NCBI GenBank assembly: GCA_002400495.2
Contig: NVQL02000055.1
Span: 1 to 64,000, forward strand
DNA length: 64,000 nt
Source of the DNA: Alphaproteobacteria bacterium
GTDB lineage: Bacteria; Pseudomonadota; Alphaproteobacteria; Rhizobiales; OSC116
Direction of reading: 5' to 3'
Shown here piece by piece: positions 36,901 through 46,920 of the stretch. Each line of letters begins with the position of its first letter. Positions within the stretch are counted from its first letter, which is position 1. The notes below the pieces were generated by a model that saw only the letters and a list, made by a program, of their open reading frames with translations, was not told where the DNA came from and did no database searches. A program made the position numbers and the translations under genes.

Positions 36901-37167
36901 ATGCAAATAGCTACCATTAAAAACCAAACCCTACGGTCGCATCTAAGGCCACAAATAAAATTTAAAATAAGAAAGCCCGAATCCATGATTCTTAAGTTTA
37001 TAAAAAAATTCATATGGCTAAATATGTCCAGTCATAGACATTCTATCGATCATTTGCCAGATCACTTAAAGCGCGATATGGGCTTGATAGAGCCAGATAT
37101 GAACAACCGCCCACGGCCAAATGATCAACATCTAACCGAACATCAATATGGCAAATTATGGCTGTAA
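36901..37167 (+). CDS. Small basic protein with DUF1127-like C-terminal motif
   Basis: 88 residues, basic N-terminal half (RSHLRPQIKFKIRK). The C-terminal half, HSIDHLPDHLKRDMGL, resembles the DUF1127 motif (L-xx-L-x-DIGL) found in short alphaproteobacterial proteins, some of which bind RNA. ATG at 36901 follows AAAGGAGTGTCT, a good ribosome site, so it is preferred over the GTG two codons upstream. Divergent from an LrhA-like LysR gene and followed by a terminator. The DUF1127 assignment is moderate, based on the motif alone. Confidence 0.65.
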   Translation: MQIATIKNQTLRSHLRPQIKFKIRKPESMILKFIKKFIWLNMSSHRHSIDHLPDHLKRDMGLIEPDMNNRPRPNDQHLTEHQYGKLWL

Positions 37168-37173
37168 TTATCT

Positions 37174-37207
37174 AATGGCCCAAAATCACAGTTTTGGGTC
37201 ATTATTT
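37174..37207 (+). terminator. Terminator between small-protein gene and MATE gene
   Basis: AATGGCCCAAAA-TCACAG-TTTTGGGTCATT (37174-37203), a 12-bp stem with one wobble pair, then ATTTTTA. The stop codon of the convergent MATE gene (37186-37188) lies in the loop, so the hairpin is shared by both ends. Confidence 0.75.
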
Positions 37208-38601
37208 TTATGACGATCTCTAAAGCCCTCTTTTGGGCCTTTCCCATCACGCATATTGGCCAATTTATTAATGATATAAAGGCAGGTCAATAAAGCCCCA
37301 ACCCCAAAAATCACATTGCCTAACCCATTGCCAATAAATATGCCTTCAGCCCCCATAATATACGAGCCATACATCACAAATGGTATGGTGCCCAAAGTGG
37401 CTTTGCCAAAGTTAAACGCCGTCGAAACCAACGGATAACCCAAATTGTTAAACGCCGCATTGGCCACAAATAACATGCCATAAAAAACAAATGTCGGGCC
37501 AATCCAAATGGCCACAAATTGCATGAAGGCTGCAGCATCACCAACAATATGGAATGACGCCAAAACATAATCGATGGTCAAATAAAACACCATCCACGCC
37601 ACCAAACTATATATCAACACAAATAAAGCGCTGTCCGTCAGAGTGCGTTTCACCCGATCAAATTTTCGCGCTCCAAAATTTTGCCCATAAATCGCGCCAA
37701 TCGCGCCAGACAAAGCAAATATCACCCCAAACACCACAGGCGTCGCACGCCCCGCAAATGACCAACCCGCCATATAACTTTCGCTATAATGCGACATTTC
37801 CCAAGTCATATAAGCATTGGCAATAGGTGTCGCCAGTTGTGTCGCCATGGCGGGCAGGGCGATGGCAAATATAATCGGCAATTGGGCTTTGAATTTCGAA
37901 TAAGCAAAACCCACCGAAAAATCATGCATAAAATAGATGATATAAAGCGCCGATAAACTAATCGCAACCCGCGCCGCGACCGAAGCCCAAGCCGCGCCTT
38001 CAATGCCCATATCAAAATAAAAAATCAATATCGGGTCTAAAATCAAATTGACCACAGAGCCAGACAACATGGCAAACATTGATAATTTCGGCGCCCCCAT
38101 CACCCGCACCAATCCACCACCCGACATGGCGATCGATAATAACGGCAAGCTAGGTAAAATAATCCGCAAATAACGCTCAGCATAATCAAGGCTAGCCCCT
38201 GATGCGCCAATGGCTTGCAGTAATTCAACTCTAAATATCCAAGTCGGCAAGGCAATGAGCGCAGTAAAACTAACCGAAACCACCAGATTATTTAACGCCA
38301 AATGCCGCGCCTGCATATCTTGTTTAGCACCCAGCGCTTTGGCCACCGTCGCCGACATGGCAATGGATAAACCGATCGAAAAACTCATGTTAAAAAACAT
38401 AATCGCCGCCGCAAACGCCAAAGATGCGGTGATGGCCTGCACGTGGAGCAAGGATAGAAAATAAAAATCAATCAGGTCAACAGCAAACAGCGATACCAAA
38501 CCAATAGATGCGGTGCTAGACAGCACAATCACGTGCCGCATTATCGAGCCAGTTACAAATTTGGCTTCAACTTTTGCTTTCACTCTTTTAGTCGAGGGCA
38601 T
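37186..38601 (-). CDS. MATE-family efflux transporter
   Basis: 471 residues, twelve predicted TM helices in two halves, with MATE character in LSSTASIGLVSLFAVDLIDF and the inner-half segment FYGMLFVANAAFNNLGYPLV. It is expected to export cationic drugs or metabolites by Na+ or H+ antiport; the substrate cannot be told. The first in-frame codon (38604) is TTG; the ATG at 38601 is preferred, preceded by GAGGGTTTTG. It starts inside the end of the IalB-like gene (14-bp overlap), which indicates translational coupling. Its stop is in the hairpin shared with the DUF1127-like gene. Confidence 0.93.
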   Translation of the reverse strand: MPSTKRVKAKVEAKFVTGSIMRHVIVLSSTASIGLVSLFAVDLIDFYFLSLLHVQAITASLAFAAAIMFFNMSFSIGLSIAMSATVAKALGAKQDMQARHLALNNLVVSVSFTALIALPTWIFRVELLQAIGASGASLDYAERYLRIILPSLPLLSIAMSGGGLVRVMGAPKLSMFAMLSGSVVNLILDPILIFYFDMGIEGAAWASVAARVAISLSALYIIYFMHDFSVGFAYSKFKAQLPIIFAIALPAMATQLATPIANAYMTWEMSHYSESYMAGWSFAGRATPVVFGVIFALSGAIGAIYGQNFGARKFDRVKRTLTDSALFVLIYSLVAWMVFYLTIDYVLASFHIVGDAAAFMQFVAIWIGPTFVFYGMLFVANAAFNNLGYPLVSTAFNFGKATLGTIPFVMYGSYIMGAEGIFIGNGLGNVIFGVGALLTCLYIINKLANMRDGKGPKEGFRDRHKNNDPKL

Positions 38602-39166
38602 CAAAACCCTCAGCCAATCCGTTCAACCGAATCGGAATGGCTAAGCCATCTTCTGGTGTTAAAAATACCGTAAAAGATGCAGTGGTTGCACTCTTCAGCC
38701 GCGCTAATGATTCGTCAGATAAAGTTGCAACAGCAGTGCAACCATTTGGTAAACAACGTAAAAACCCCGTAAGGCCTAAATTTTCGCCATCAATATCCAT
38801 CCCCACTCCTGTCGGAAGGAGCACACCAAGTGGCACCAGAATTTTTATCAAAGCCGCATTTTTTTTGCCATTTTGCGGGGTGATTGCGCCGCTGCCATCA
38901 TCTTTTGAAATCAACACAGTCAAGCCAAAACGTGGCCTGTTTTCGGCCGCGACGCTTTGAAACAACGCGCAAACCTCTTGAGTTGGCACTTCTGTACTGT
39001 TTGCACTGGCATTTTGCGGCGTTTCAATTTCCGAGCAATGCATAAGCCAACTGCCAAATTTTTTATTTTGCTCGGTGGCGGCGTGTGCAGGGCTGATAAT
39101 CCACAACATTATGAGCAAACTCACACTCAACCACAGCAGAAACCGATAGGTCTTATTGTCTATCAT
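38588..39166 (-). CDS. Invasion-associated locus B (IalB)-like secreted protein
   Basis: 192 residues. A signal peptide with hydrophobic core WLSVSLLIMLWIISPAHA ends near residue 28-30. The mature part has FGSWLMHCSE at its start, then LVPLGVLLPTGVGMDIDGE and RCLPNGCTAVATLSDE, the arrangement of the IalB family (named from Bartonella) with conserved Cys residues. Family members are periplasmic or outer-membrane associated; a role in invasion is not implied in a free-living bacterium. ATG at 39166 is preceded by ATGAGGGACAAA, so the ATG at 39178 is not used. Coupled to the MATE gene. Confidence 0.85.
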   Translation of the reverse strand: MIDNKTYRFLLWLSVSLLIMLWIISPAHAATEQNKKFGSWLMHCSEIETPQNASANSTEVPTQEVCALFQSVAAENRPRFGLTVLISKDDGSGAITPQNGKKNAALIKILVPLGVLLPTGVGMDIDGENLGLTGFLRCLPNGCTAVATLSDESLARLKSATTASFTVFLTPEDGLAIPIRLNGLAEGFDALD

Positions 39167-39376
39167 TTTGTCCCTCATTTAAATGACACCTTTAGCTCAA
39201 ATTGCCAGTAAATTGTTTCATTTGAATATAACTTAAATTTTATAGATGAATAGTGATTATTGTAATTTGCATCAATTTAAGCAAATTTCGGCTATCTGCA
39301 AAAGCGATTTTATGGTCTAATGAAAGAATGGCTTTATAGGTGATTCTCTCACTGTGCTGCACAGGTTTATATAGTT

Positions 39377-39390
39377 TTGATATATATCAA
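39377..39390 (+). promoter_or_regulatory. FNR/FixK-type box upstream of the cytochrome oxidase operon (distal)
   Basis: TTGATATATATCAA is a perfect TTGAT-N4-ATCAA site. A 13-bp palindrome, CTGTGCTGCACAG, lies at 39352-39364 just upstream. The whole gap 39167-39623 contains no gene; this box and the one at 39515 are the features I can support. Confidence 0.75.
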
Positions 39391-39514
39391 CAACCACTAG
39401 ATATCCCTTGTTTCGCATCGAAAAACAGGCCTCAAATATGAGTTATTCAATGAAATGGTTTTTCCTTAGTTTGTAATGGTTTTAATTTGTTGAATTATGT
39501 AAACAATTGAGTTA

Positions 39515-39528
39515 TTGACTTAAGTCAA
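39515..39528 (+). promoter_or_regulatory. FNR/FixK-type box upstream of ctaC (proximal)
   Basis: TTGACTTAAGTCAA, a perfect palindrome fitting TTGA-N6-TCAA, 96 bp before the ctaC start. No convincing -10 hexamer was seen at the class II distance, so the start site is open. Confidence 0.65.
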
Positions 39529-39623
39529 ACTATAACAAGTTTATGTGTCGGAAATACAACGTAATAAATGGCACGCTTTAAAATAAAATTAAGGGAAACT
39601 CCACCAAGGGTTTTGACACGAAT

Positions 39624-42172
<2,549 letters not shown>

Positions 42173-42185
42173 TCGAGACATCGTA

Positions 42186-43142
42186 ATGAGTGATATGAAT
42201 ATCAACAGCAATCAAACCAACGACTATGCGGGTGAAAACCTCGCAGACGTCCAAGACTTTTGGGAATTGTTAAAGCCAAGCGTCATGCGCTTGGTGGTCT
42301 TCACTGCCCTTGTCGGCTTGGTGGTTGCCCCTGGCGACATTCATCCATTCACTGCTTTCATCTCCATCCTGTGCATCGCCATTTCGGCAGGTGCCGCAGG
42401 TTGCTTAAACATGTGGTATGAGCATAAATTAGACGCTCTAATGACCCGCACCCAAAACCGCCCGATCCCATCTGGCCGCATCAAACCCGATCAAGCGCTT
42501 ACGTTTGGGCTTATCTTGGCAGTTGGCTCAGTCACCATGCTCGGCATGTTGGTCAACTGGTTTGCCTCAGGCTTTTTAGCTTTCACCATTTTCTACTATG
42601 TGGTCATTTACACCATGTGGCTTAAACCCCGCACGCCGCTTAACATCGTCATCGGCGGCGCGTCTGGCGCTTTCCCCCCAATGATTGGCTATGCTTGCGT
42701 CACAGGCAACATCACGCTCGAAAGCATTTTGTTATTTCTCATCATCTTTATGTGGACACCTCCGCATTTTTGGGCGCTTAATCTCTACATCAAACGCGAT
42801 TACGAAAAAGCCAACATTCCCATGTTGCCCAGCGTCAAAGGCGAGCCAGAAACCCGCAAACAAATCCTCATCTACACCTATATAGTGGCTGTATGTGGCA
42901 TATTACCAACTTTGTTCGGCTATGCAGGCATGCTCTACGGCGGCACAGCCTTAGTTTTAGGCTTAGGCTTCATTTATTTCGCACACCTAGTCTATAAAAA
43001 TGACACAGGCGCCGCGGCCATCAAAGCCGCCAAAAATATGTTCGCATTTTCATTGTTATATTTAATGCTGTTATTCACGTTATTATTGGCGGAACATAGT
43101 TTTGGCATTTTGTTTAAACTCAATTTAACAGGATGGGTATAA
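42186..43142 (+). CDS. ctaB: Protoheme IX farnesyltransferase (heme O synthase)
   Basis: 318 residues, about nine TM helices. The UbiA-superfamily motifs are NMWYEHKLDALMTRTQNRP, the substrate-binding NxxxDxxxxRTxxRP type, and KRDYEKANIPMLPSVKG. It farnesylates heme b to heme O for the oxidase. Its stop overlaps the start of the next small gene (TAATG at 43140-43144). Confidence 0.97.
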   Translation: MSDMNINSNQTNDYAGENLADVQDFWELLKPSVMRLVVFTALVGLVVAPGDIHPFTAFISILCIAISAGAAGCLNMWYEHKLDALMTRTQNRPIPSGRIKPDQALTFGLILAVGSVTMLGMLVNWFASGFLAFTIFYYVVIYTMWLKPRTPLNIVIGGASGAFPPMIGYACVTGNITLESILLFLIIFMWTPPHFWALNLYIKRDYEKANIPMLPSVKGEPETRKQILIYTYIVAVCGILPTLFGYAGMLYGGTALVLGLGFIYFAHLVYKNDTGAAAIKAAKNMFAFSLLYLMLLFTLLLAEHSFGILFKLNLTGWV

Positions 43143-43318
43143 TGTCAACAGAACACCCGAATTTCGAATTAAATGCAGTGGTGCAAACCGAAGCGCAGAA
43201 AAAAGTCATCAAACGCCGCAACATAGCCATTGGCTTGGTTCTAGGCGCATTGGCAGTTATCTTTTTTGCCGCCACCATCATTCGTTTAGGCGCCAATGTG
43301 GCAGATCGTACATTTTAA
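43142..43318 (+). CDS. CoxF-like small membrane protein of the oxidase operon
   Basis: 58 residues, MSTEHPNFELNAVVQTEAQ, with a basic cluster KKVIKRRNIA before one TM helix (about 33-52). Proteins of this size and place, between ctaB and ctaG, are annotated CoxF in rhizobia; no biochemical role is established. The ATG overlaps the ctaB stop by one base and follows CAGGATGGGTATA, so it is preferred over the earlier ATG at 43133. Confidence 0.8.
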   Translation: MSTEHPNFELNAVVQTEAQKKVIKRRNIAIGLVLGALAVIFFAATIIRLGANVADRTF

Positions 43319-43333
43319 CAAGTAAAAAAAATA

Positions 43334-43888
43334 ATGACTCATATTGAGGAAGGACATCATAAACAGGAAATAAAAACTGCGAAAACAGCGGTATTTTTGG
43401 CGCTATTTGTAGCACTCATGGTCGGCATGGCCTATGCTGCGGTTCCATTATACGAGGCATTTTGCCAAGTCACAGGTTTTGGTGGCACCACGCAACGGGC
43501 AGAGACAGGTTCAGACGTTATATTGGCACGCACCGTAAGAGTGCAATTTGATGCCAATGTCGCAGATGACCTACCATGGGATTTCAAACCCGTCCAACGT
43601 GAGGTTGAAGTTAAAATCGGCGAGAGCCAATTAATCTTCTATAATGCCACAAATTTCGCCAATAAAGACATTAAAGGCAGCGCAATTTTCAACGTATCAC
43701 CCGCATCCGCTGGTGCATATTTTAACAAAATTGAGTGTTTTTGCTTCACCGAGCAAATGCTAAATGCCAATCAAACTGTCGATATGCCCGTAGAGTTTTT
43801 TATAGATCCTGATTATGCCACCGACCCAGATTTGGAACATGTAAATATAATCACATTGTCTTATACTTTTTATCCAGCAGAAGATTAA
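43334..43888 (+). CDS. ctaG: Cytochrome c oxidase assembly protein CtaG (Cox11 type)
   Basis: 184 residues. One N-terminal TM helix (about 21-42) is followed by a periplasmic Cox11 domain. The copper-binding motif is IECFCFTEQML, with the conserved CFCF pair, plus DMPVEFFIDPDY. Delivers CuB to subunit I. Only 15 bp after the CoxF-like gene. Confidence 0.97.
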   Translation: MTHIEEGHHKQEIKTAKTAVFLALFVALMVGMAYAAVPLYEAFCQVTGFGGTTQRAETGSDVILARTVRVQFDANVADDLPWDFKPVQREVEVKIGESQLIFYNATNFANKDIKGSAIFNVSPASAGAYFNKIECFCFTEQMLNANQTVDMPVEFFIDPDYATDPDLEHVNIITLSYTFYPAED

Positions 43889-43941
43889 GCCAATATAGAA
43901 ATAAAGGCGCAAACCACGCGCCCATTGAGGAGAGAGGCACT

Positions 43942-44790
43942 ATGTCTGACGAAAAGAACCATGACTATCATTTGGTAAATCCAAGCCCGTGGCCAATATT
44001 GACCGCTTGGGGCGTGTTTGCCATGGCGGCAACCTTTATATTCTTTATGCATGAGATGGGCTCAGGATTATTCCCAATCATTGCCTTGGTCATCGTTTGC
44101 ATCCTGTCTTTTTTCTGGTGGTCAGACATCACCGACGAGGGCGAAACCCAAGGCCATCACACACCCGTTGTGCAATTACATTTTCGCTACGGCATGTTCA
44201 TGTTCCTCTTGTCCGAGGTCATGTTCTTCGTGGCTTGGTTCTGGGCTTATTTCGATGCTGCGTTATTCCCCAACGAATTGATTCAAGAATTGCGTGTCGA
44301 ATATACAGGCGGTGTATGGCCTCCATTATCAGTGCTAACATTTGATGCATGGGATCTACCATTCATCAACACATTGGTACTATTGCTATCAGGTTTCGCA
44401 GTCACATGGGCACATCACGCACTCATTCATAACGATCGCAAAACCGTCATTGCTGGCCTATCTGGCGCGGTTATCTTGGGCGTATTGTTCACAATCCTAC
44501 AAGCCATCGAATATAGCCATGCCGCATTCGGCATCGCAGATGGTCTATATCCATCAACATTCTATCTAGCCACAGGCTTTCATGGTTTCCATGTGATCAT
44601 TGGTACAATATTCTTATTTGTTATTCTTGTGCGTACCATAAAAGGCCATTTCAAACCCGATCATCATTTCGGTTTCGAAGCCGCTGCATGGTATTGGCAT
44701 TTCGTCGATGTGATTTGGATTTTCCTCTTCATCTTCATCTATGTTTTAGGCGCAGGCGATCCAGCCACCATGCCAGCCCCAACCCACTAA
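43942..44790 (+). CDS. ctaE: Cytochrome c oxidase subunit III
   Basis: 282 residues, seven TM helices, with the subunit III blocks FLLSEVMFFVAWFWAYFDAA, GVWPPLSVLTFDAWDLPFIN, YPSTFYLATGFHGFHVIIGT and AWYWHFVDVIWIFLFIFIYV. It completes the aa3 oxidase core encoded with ctaC and ctaD. ATG follows GAGGAGAGAGGCACT, a good ribosome site. In most relatives DUF983 and SURF1 genes come next; here a terminator and a metal cassette intervene. Confidence 0.98.
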   Translation: MSDEKNHDYHLVNPSPWPILTAWGVFAMAATFIFFMHEMGSGLFPIIALVIVCILSFFWWSDITDEGETQGHHTPVVQLHFRYGMFMFLLSEVMFFVAWFWAYFDAALFPNELIQELRVEYTGGVWPPLSVLTFDAWDLPFINTLVLLLSGFAVTWAHHALIHNDRKTVIAGLSGAVILGVLFTILQAIEYSHAAFGIADGLYPSTFYLATGFHGFHVIIGTIFLFVILVRTIKGHFKPDHHFGFEAAAWYWHFVDVIWIFLFIFIYVLGAGDPATMPAPTH

Positions 44791-44817
44791 TCTTAGATAG
44801 ATTATTATGAATTTCAA

Positions 44818-44844
44818 AAAGGCGATCTTCGGGTCGCCTTTTTT
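44818..44844 (+). terminator. Terminator after ctaE, with UUCG tetraloop
   Basis: Core GGCGATCTTCGGGTCGCC folds as a 7-bp stem closed by a UUCG tetraloop, extended by AAA/TTT pairs and a T run. On the minus strand it is also followed by T residues, so it can serve the convergent ynfA gene. The same core occurs again at 46103. Confidence 0.93.
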
Positions 44845-44860
44845 CTTTTACAATTGCCAA

Positions 44861-45205
44861 TTACAATTGTCTGGGCGCAAATAATATAATCAATGTGGCA
44901 ACAACCGCCAACCCACTGCCAATTATATCCCATTGGTCAGGCCGCTGGCCTTCCACAATCCACATCCATGCCAGCGATGCAACGATGTAAATCCCGCCAT
45001 AAGCCGCATAAGCCCGACCCGCAAAATCACTCGTCACCAAAGTCAACAAATACGCAAATAAAACCAACGCCAATATACCCACTGCCGCCCATAACATAGA
45101 ATGGCCTTGCCGCAACCACATCCAAAAAGCAAAACACCCCGCAATTTCAGCAGCAGCGGCGAGGGCATAAATCAATAATGTAAGGCTCGGTGATAACATA
45201 TTCAT
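44861..45205 (-). CDS. YnfA-family (UPF0060) small membrane protein
   Basis: About 114 residues, four TM helices. Family blocks are [20 protein letters not shown] and [19 protein letters not shown] with [14 protein letters not shown]. YnfA proteins resemble small-multidrug-resistance transporters; substrate unproven. I take the ATG at 45205, whose ATGA overlaps the merR stop; 45211 and 45199 are alternatives. Cotranscribed with merR, so it may be part of a metal or cation response. Confidence 0.88.
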   Translation of the reverse strand: MNMLSPSLTLLIYALAAAAEIAGCFAFWMWLRQGHSMLWAAVGILALVLFAYLLTLVTSDFAGRAYAAYGGIYIVASLAWMWIVEGQRPDQWDIIGSGLAVVATLIILFAPRQL

Positions 45206-45597
45206 CCACACATGTTTATTCTATCGTTAAATCGGCAAGTGCCAGCACGGCACTGCACCAACGCAGCTTCAATATCATTTTTAACAGCACTCAGCTCACT
45301 AATTTTGTCCGCCACCCGCGCCAATACAATCTCCATCCGCACTTCACCACTTTCGCAATTCAGCTCACCCGCGTCCAAATCATTAAGATTCTGAATAATC
45401 TCATCCAAATTAAAACCCAGCGCTTTCAACGATTTTATCATAATGATGCGGTTCACAATCGCGCCAGAATAAACCCGATACCCCGAAGCCAAACGTTCTG
45501 GCTCAGGCAGTAACCCACGCCGCTCATAAAACCGAATTGTATCAATAGACACCGCAGCTTTAACCGCCAATTTACCAATTTTCACTTTTTCCCCCAC
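45202..45597 (-). CDS. MerR-family metal-type regulator
   Basis: 131 residues. The N-terminal MerR helix-turn-helix reads [19 protein letters not shown] with SGYRVYSG. Potential metal ligands are Cys in GELNCESG near residue 80 and in [12 protein letters not shown] near residue 117, close to the spacing in mercury- or soft-metal MerR proteins. It probably binds the stretched promoter at 45604-45635 and controls the divergent gene at 45677, and perhaps itself and ynfA. The metal cannot be fixed from sequence. Confidence 0.88.
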   Translation of the reverse strand: MGEKVKIGKLAVKAAVSIDTIRFYERRGLLPEPERLASGYRVYSGAIVNRIIMIKSLKALGFNLDEIIQNLNDLDAGELNCESGEVRMEIVLARVADKISELSAVKNDIEAALVQCRAGTCRFNDRINMCG

Positions 45598-45603
45598 TTC
45601 TGC

Positions 45604-45635
45604 TTGACTCTAGACTTAAGTCCAGACTGTAGAGT
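45604..45635 (+). promoter_or_regulatory. MerR-type promoter with long spacer and dyad operator
   Basis: TTGACT (45604-45609), 20-bp spacer, TAGAGT (45630-45635): an over-long spacer, as in MerR-regulated promoters. The near-perfect dyad TCTAGACTTAAGTCCAGA (45609-45626) lies between the hexamers. Drives the gene at 45677, divergent from merR. Confidence 0.75.
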
Positions 45636-45676
45636 AAAACTCCCCACTACACAAGTCACTTTAAACAGGAGTTAAA

Positions 45677-46075
45677 ATGTCAGAATTACCAATTGCTTGC
45701 AATCCAAACGCACTAACCAACGATCAACGCCAATGGCTAACCACCGAATTTCGTAAATTATTTAACATGACCGAAAAAGTAAAAGCCCTACCAACAGGCT
45801 ACGGCTTCCACTTTAAAAATGTCGATGAGCAACAATTCACCCACATCGCCAAACTCATCGCACTCGATCGGCTGTGCTGCCCCTTCATTCAACATGAAAT
45901 TATACAGCCTGCAGGCGGCCTAGATGTCTGGCTACATTTCAGCGCTGCCAAAGATATAAAAACCTACCTAGAATGCGACATCACGCAACTTGTTGGCAAA
46001 CAGGCAAAAGTCATCACCATGATGCAGCAACAAAATACCGAGCAGAATCATAATATTTGCCTATGCTCAGCATGA
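45677..46075 (+). CDS. Cys-containing protein controlled by MerR-type promoter, function unknown
   Basis: 132 residues, no signal peptide or TM helix. Recognisable points are SELPIACNPNALTNDQRQW at the start, a central Cys pair in IALDRLCCPFIQHEI, and a C-terminal ICLCSA. Such Cys pairs suggest metal binding. I recall similar uncharacterised proteins next to MerR-family regulators in other bacteria, but no name is secure. It sits downstream of the stretched promoter, preceded by ACAGGAGTTAAA. A terminator follows at 46101. Confidence 0.75.
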   Translation: MSELPIACNPNALTNDQRQWLTTEFRKLFNMTEKVKALPTGYGFHFKNVDEQQFTHIAKLIALDRLCCPFIQHEIIQPAGGLDVWLHFSAAKDIKTYLECDITQLVGKQAKVITMMQQQNTEQNHNICLCSA

Positions 46076-46100
46076 TAATTAGATTGTGAAGTATTTCTGA

Positions 46101-46126
46101 GAAAGGCGATCTTCGGGTCGCCTTTC
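46101..46126 (+). terminator. Second copy of the UUCG terminator hairpin, before SURF1
   Basis: GAAAGGCGATC-TTCG-GGTCGCCTTTC, an 11-bp stem with the UUCG loop; the T run is short. The 18-base core is identical to the hairpin after ctaE, so the two copies flank the ynfA-merR-Cys protein cassette. Confidence 0.8.
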
Positions 46127-46152
46127 TTAAACGCATGTGTTAGGTGTTTATT

Positions 46153-46920
46153 ATGACTTTTAAACCCTATCCATGGCTGACATTTTTTTCCATTTTAGTC
46201 TTTGCCGCGCTCATCACATTGGGTGTTTGGCAAGTGCAGCGCTATCAATGGAAGCAACAACTCAATGCCGATATAACAGCGTCAGCAAACTTAGAACCAT
46301 CATCTTTAACCGAGTTACTAAGCCAAGGCACCGCCGAAGATTTCAAATACCGCCCCGTTAAAATCACCGGCCAATATATACCCAACCAACAGATTCTAGT
46401 CCGCGGCCAATATAAAAAATCCGCACGCGTCATCCTCTACGGCTTCTACGTTTTCAACCCGTTCGAATATCAAGCAGGTGACACAACCAAGCAAATTATG
46501 ATCGAGCGCGGCTTCATCACCGAAGACAATTACAACGCCCCACAAACCTACAATCAAATACCAACAGGCATCACATCCATAAATGGCAACATTAAATTAG
46601 CCGAAAACCCAGGCAGTTTCATGCCCGATAACGACCCCACAAAACAAGTCTGGTTCTGGCGCGATATAGCCGCAATGGGCGCTAAACTCAACCTGCCAAA
46701 TGCCGAAACCTTCTACATTTCAGCCACCGAAAACAACCAGCAAGACTTCCCCAAACCAACCAAAATAGAAATCAAAAGCGCCGTCAATCACTTAAGCTAT
46801 CTCATCACATGGTTCGCCATGGCAGTAGGCTTGCTCATCGTCTACGCCTATATGCATGTCTATAATGGGCGGCTTTATCTGAACAAAAACAAACCTCAAA
46901 ATAATGAGACTTCATCATGA
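46153..46920 (+). CDS. SURF1-family cytochrome oxidase biogenesis protein
   Basis: About 255 residues with one TM helix near each end (about 8-28 and 215-235) and a periplasmic domain between them. Family blocks are LGVWQVQRYQWKQQLNADI, FKYRPVKITGQYIPNQQ, and near the C terminus HLSYLITWFAMAVGLLI. SURF1 helps heme a insertion into subunit I. The frame opens at a GTG (46144), but the ATG at 46153 is the sensible start. Its stop overlaps the thrC start (ATGA). Confidence 0.93.
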   Translation: MTFKPYPWLTFFSILVFAALITLGVWQVQRYQWKQQLNADITASANLEPSSLTELLSQGTAEDFKYRPVKITGQYIPNQQILVRGQYKKSARVILYGFYVFNPFEYQAGDTTKQIMIERGFITEDNYNAPQTYNQIPTGITSINGNIKLAENPGSFMPDNDPTKQVWFWRDIAAMGAKLNLPNAETFYISATENNQQDFPKPTKIEIKSAVNHLSYLITWFAMAVGLLIVYAYMHVYNGRLYLNKNKPQNNETSS

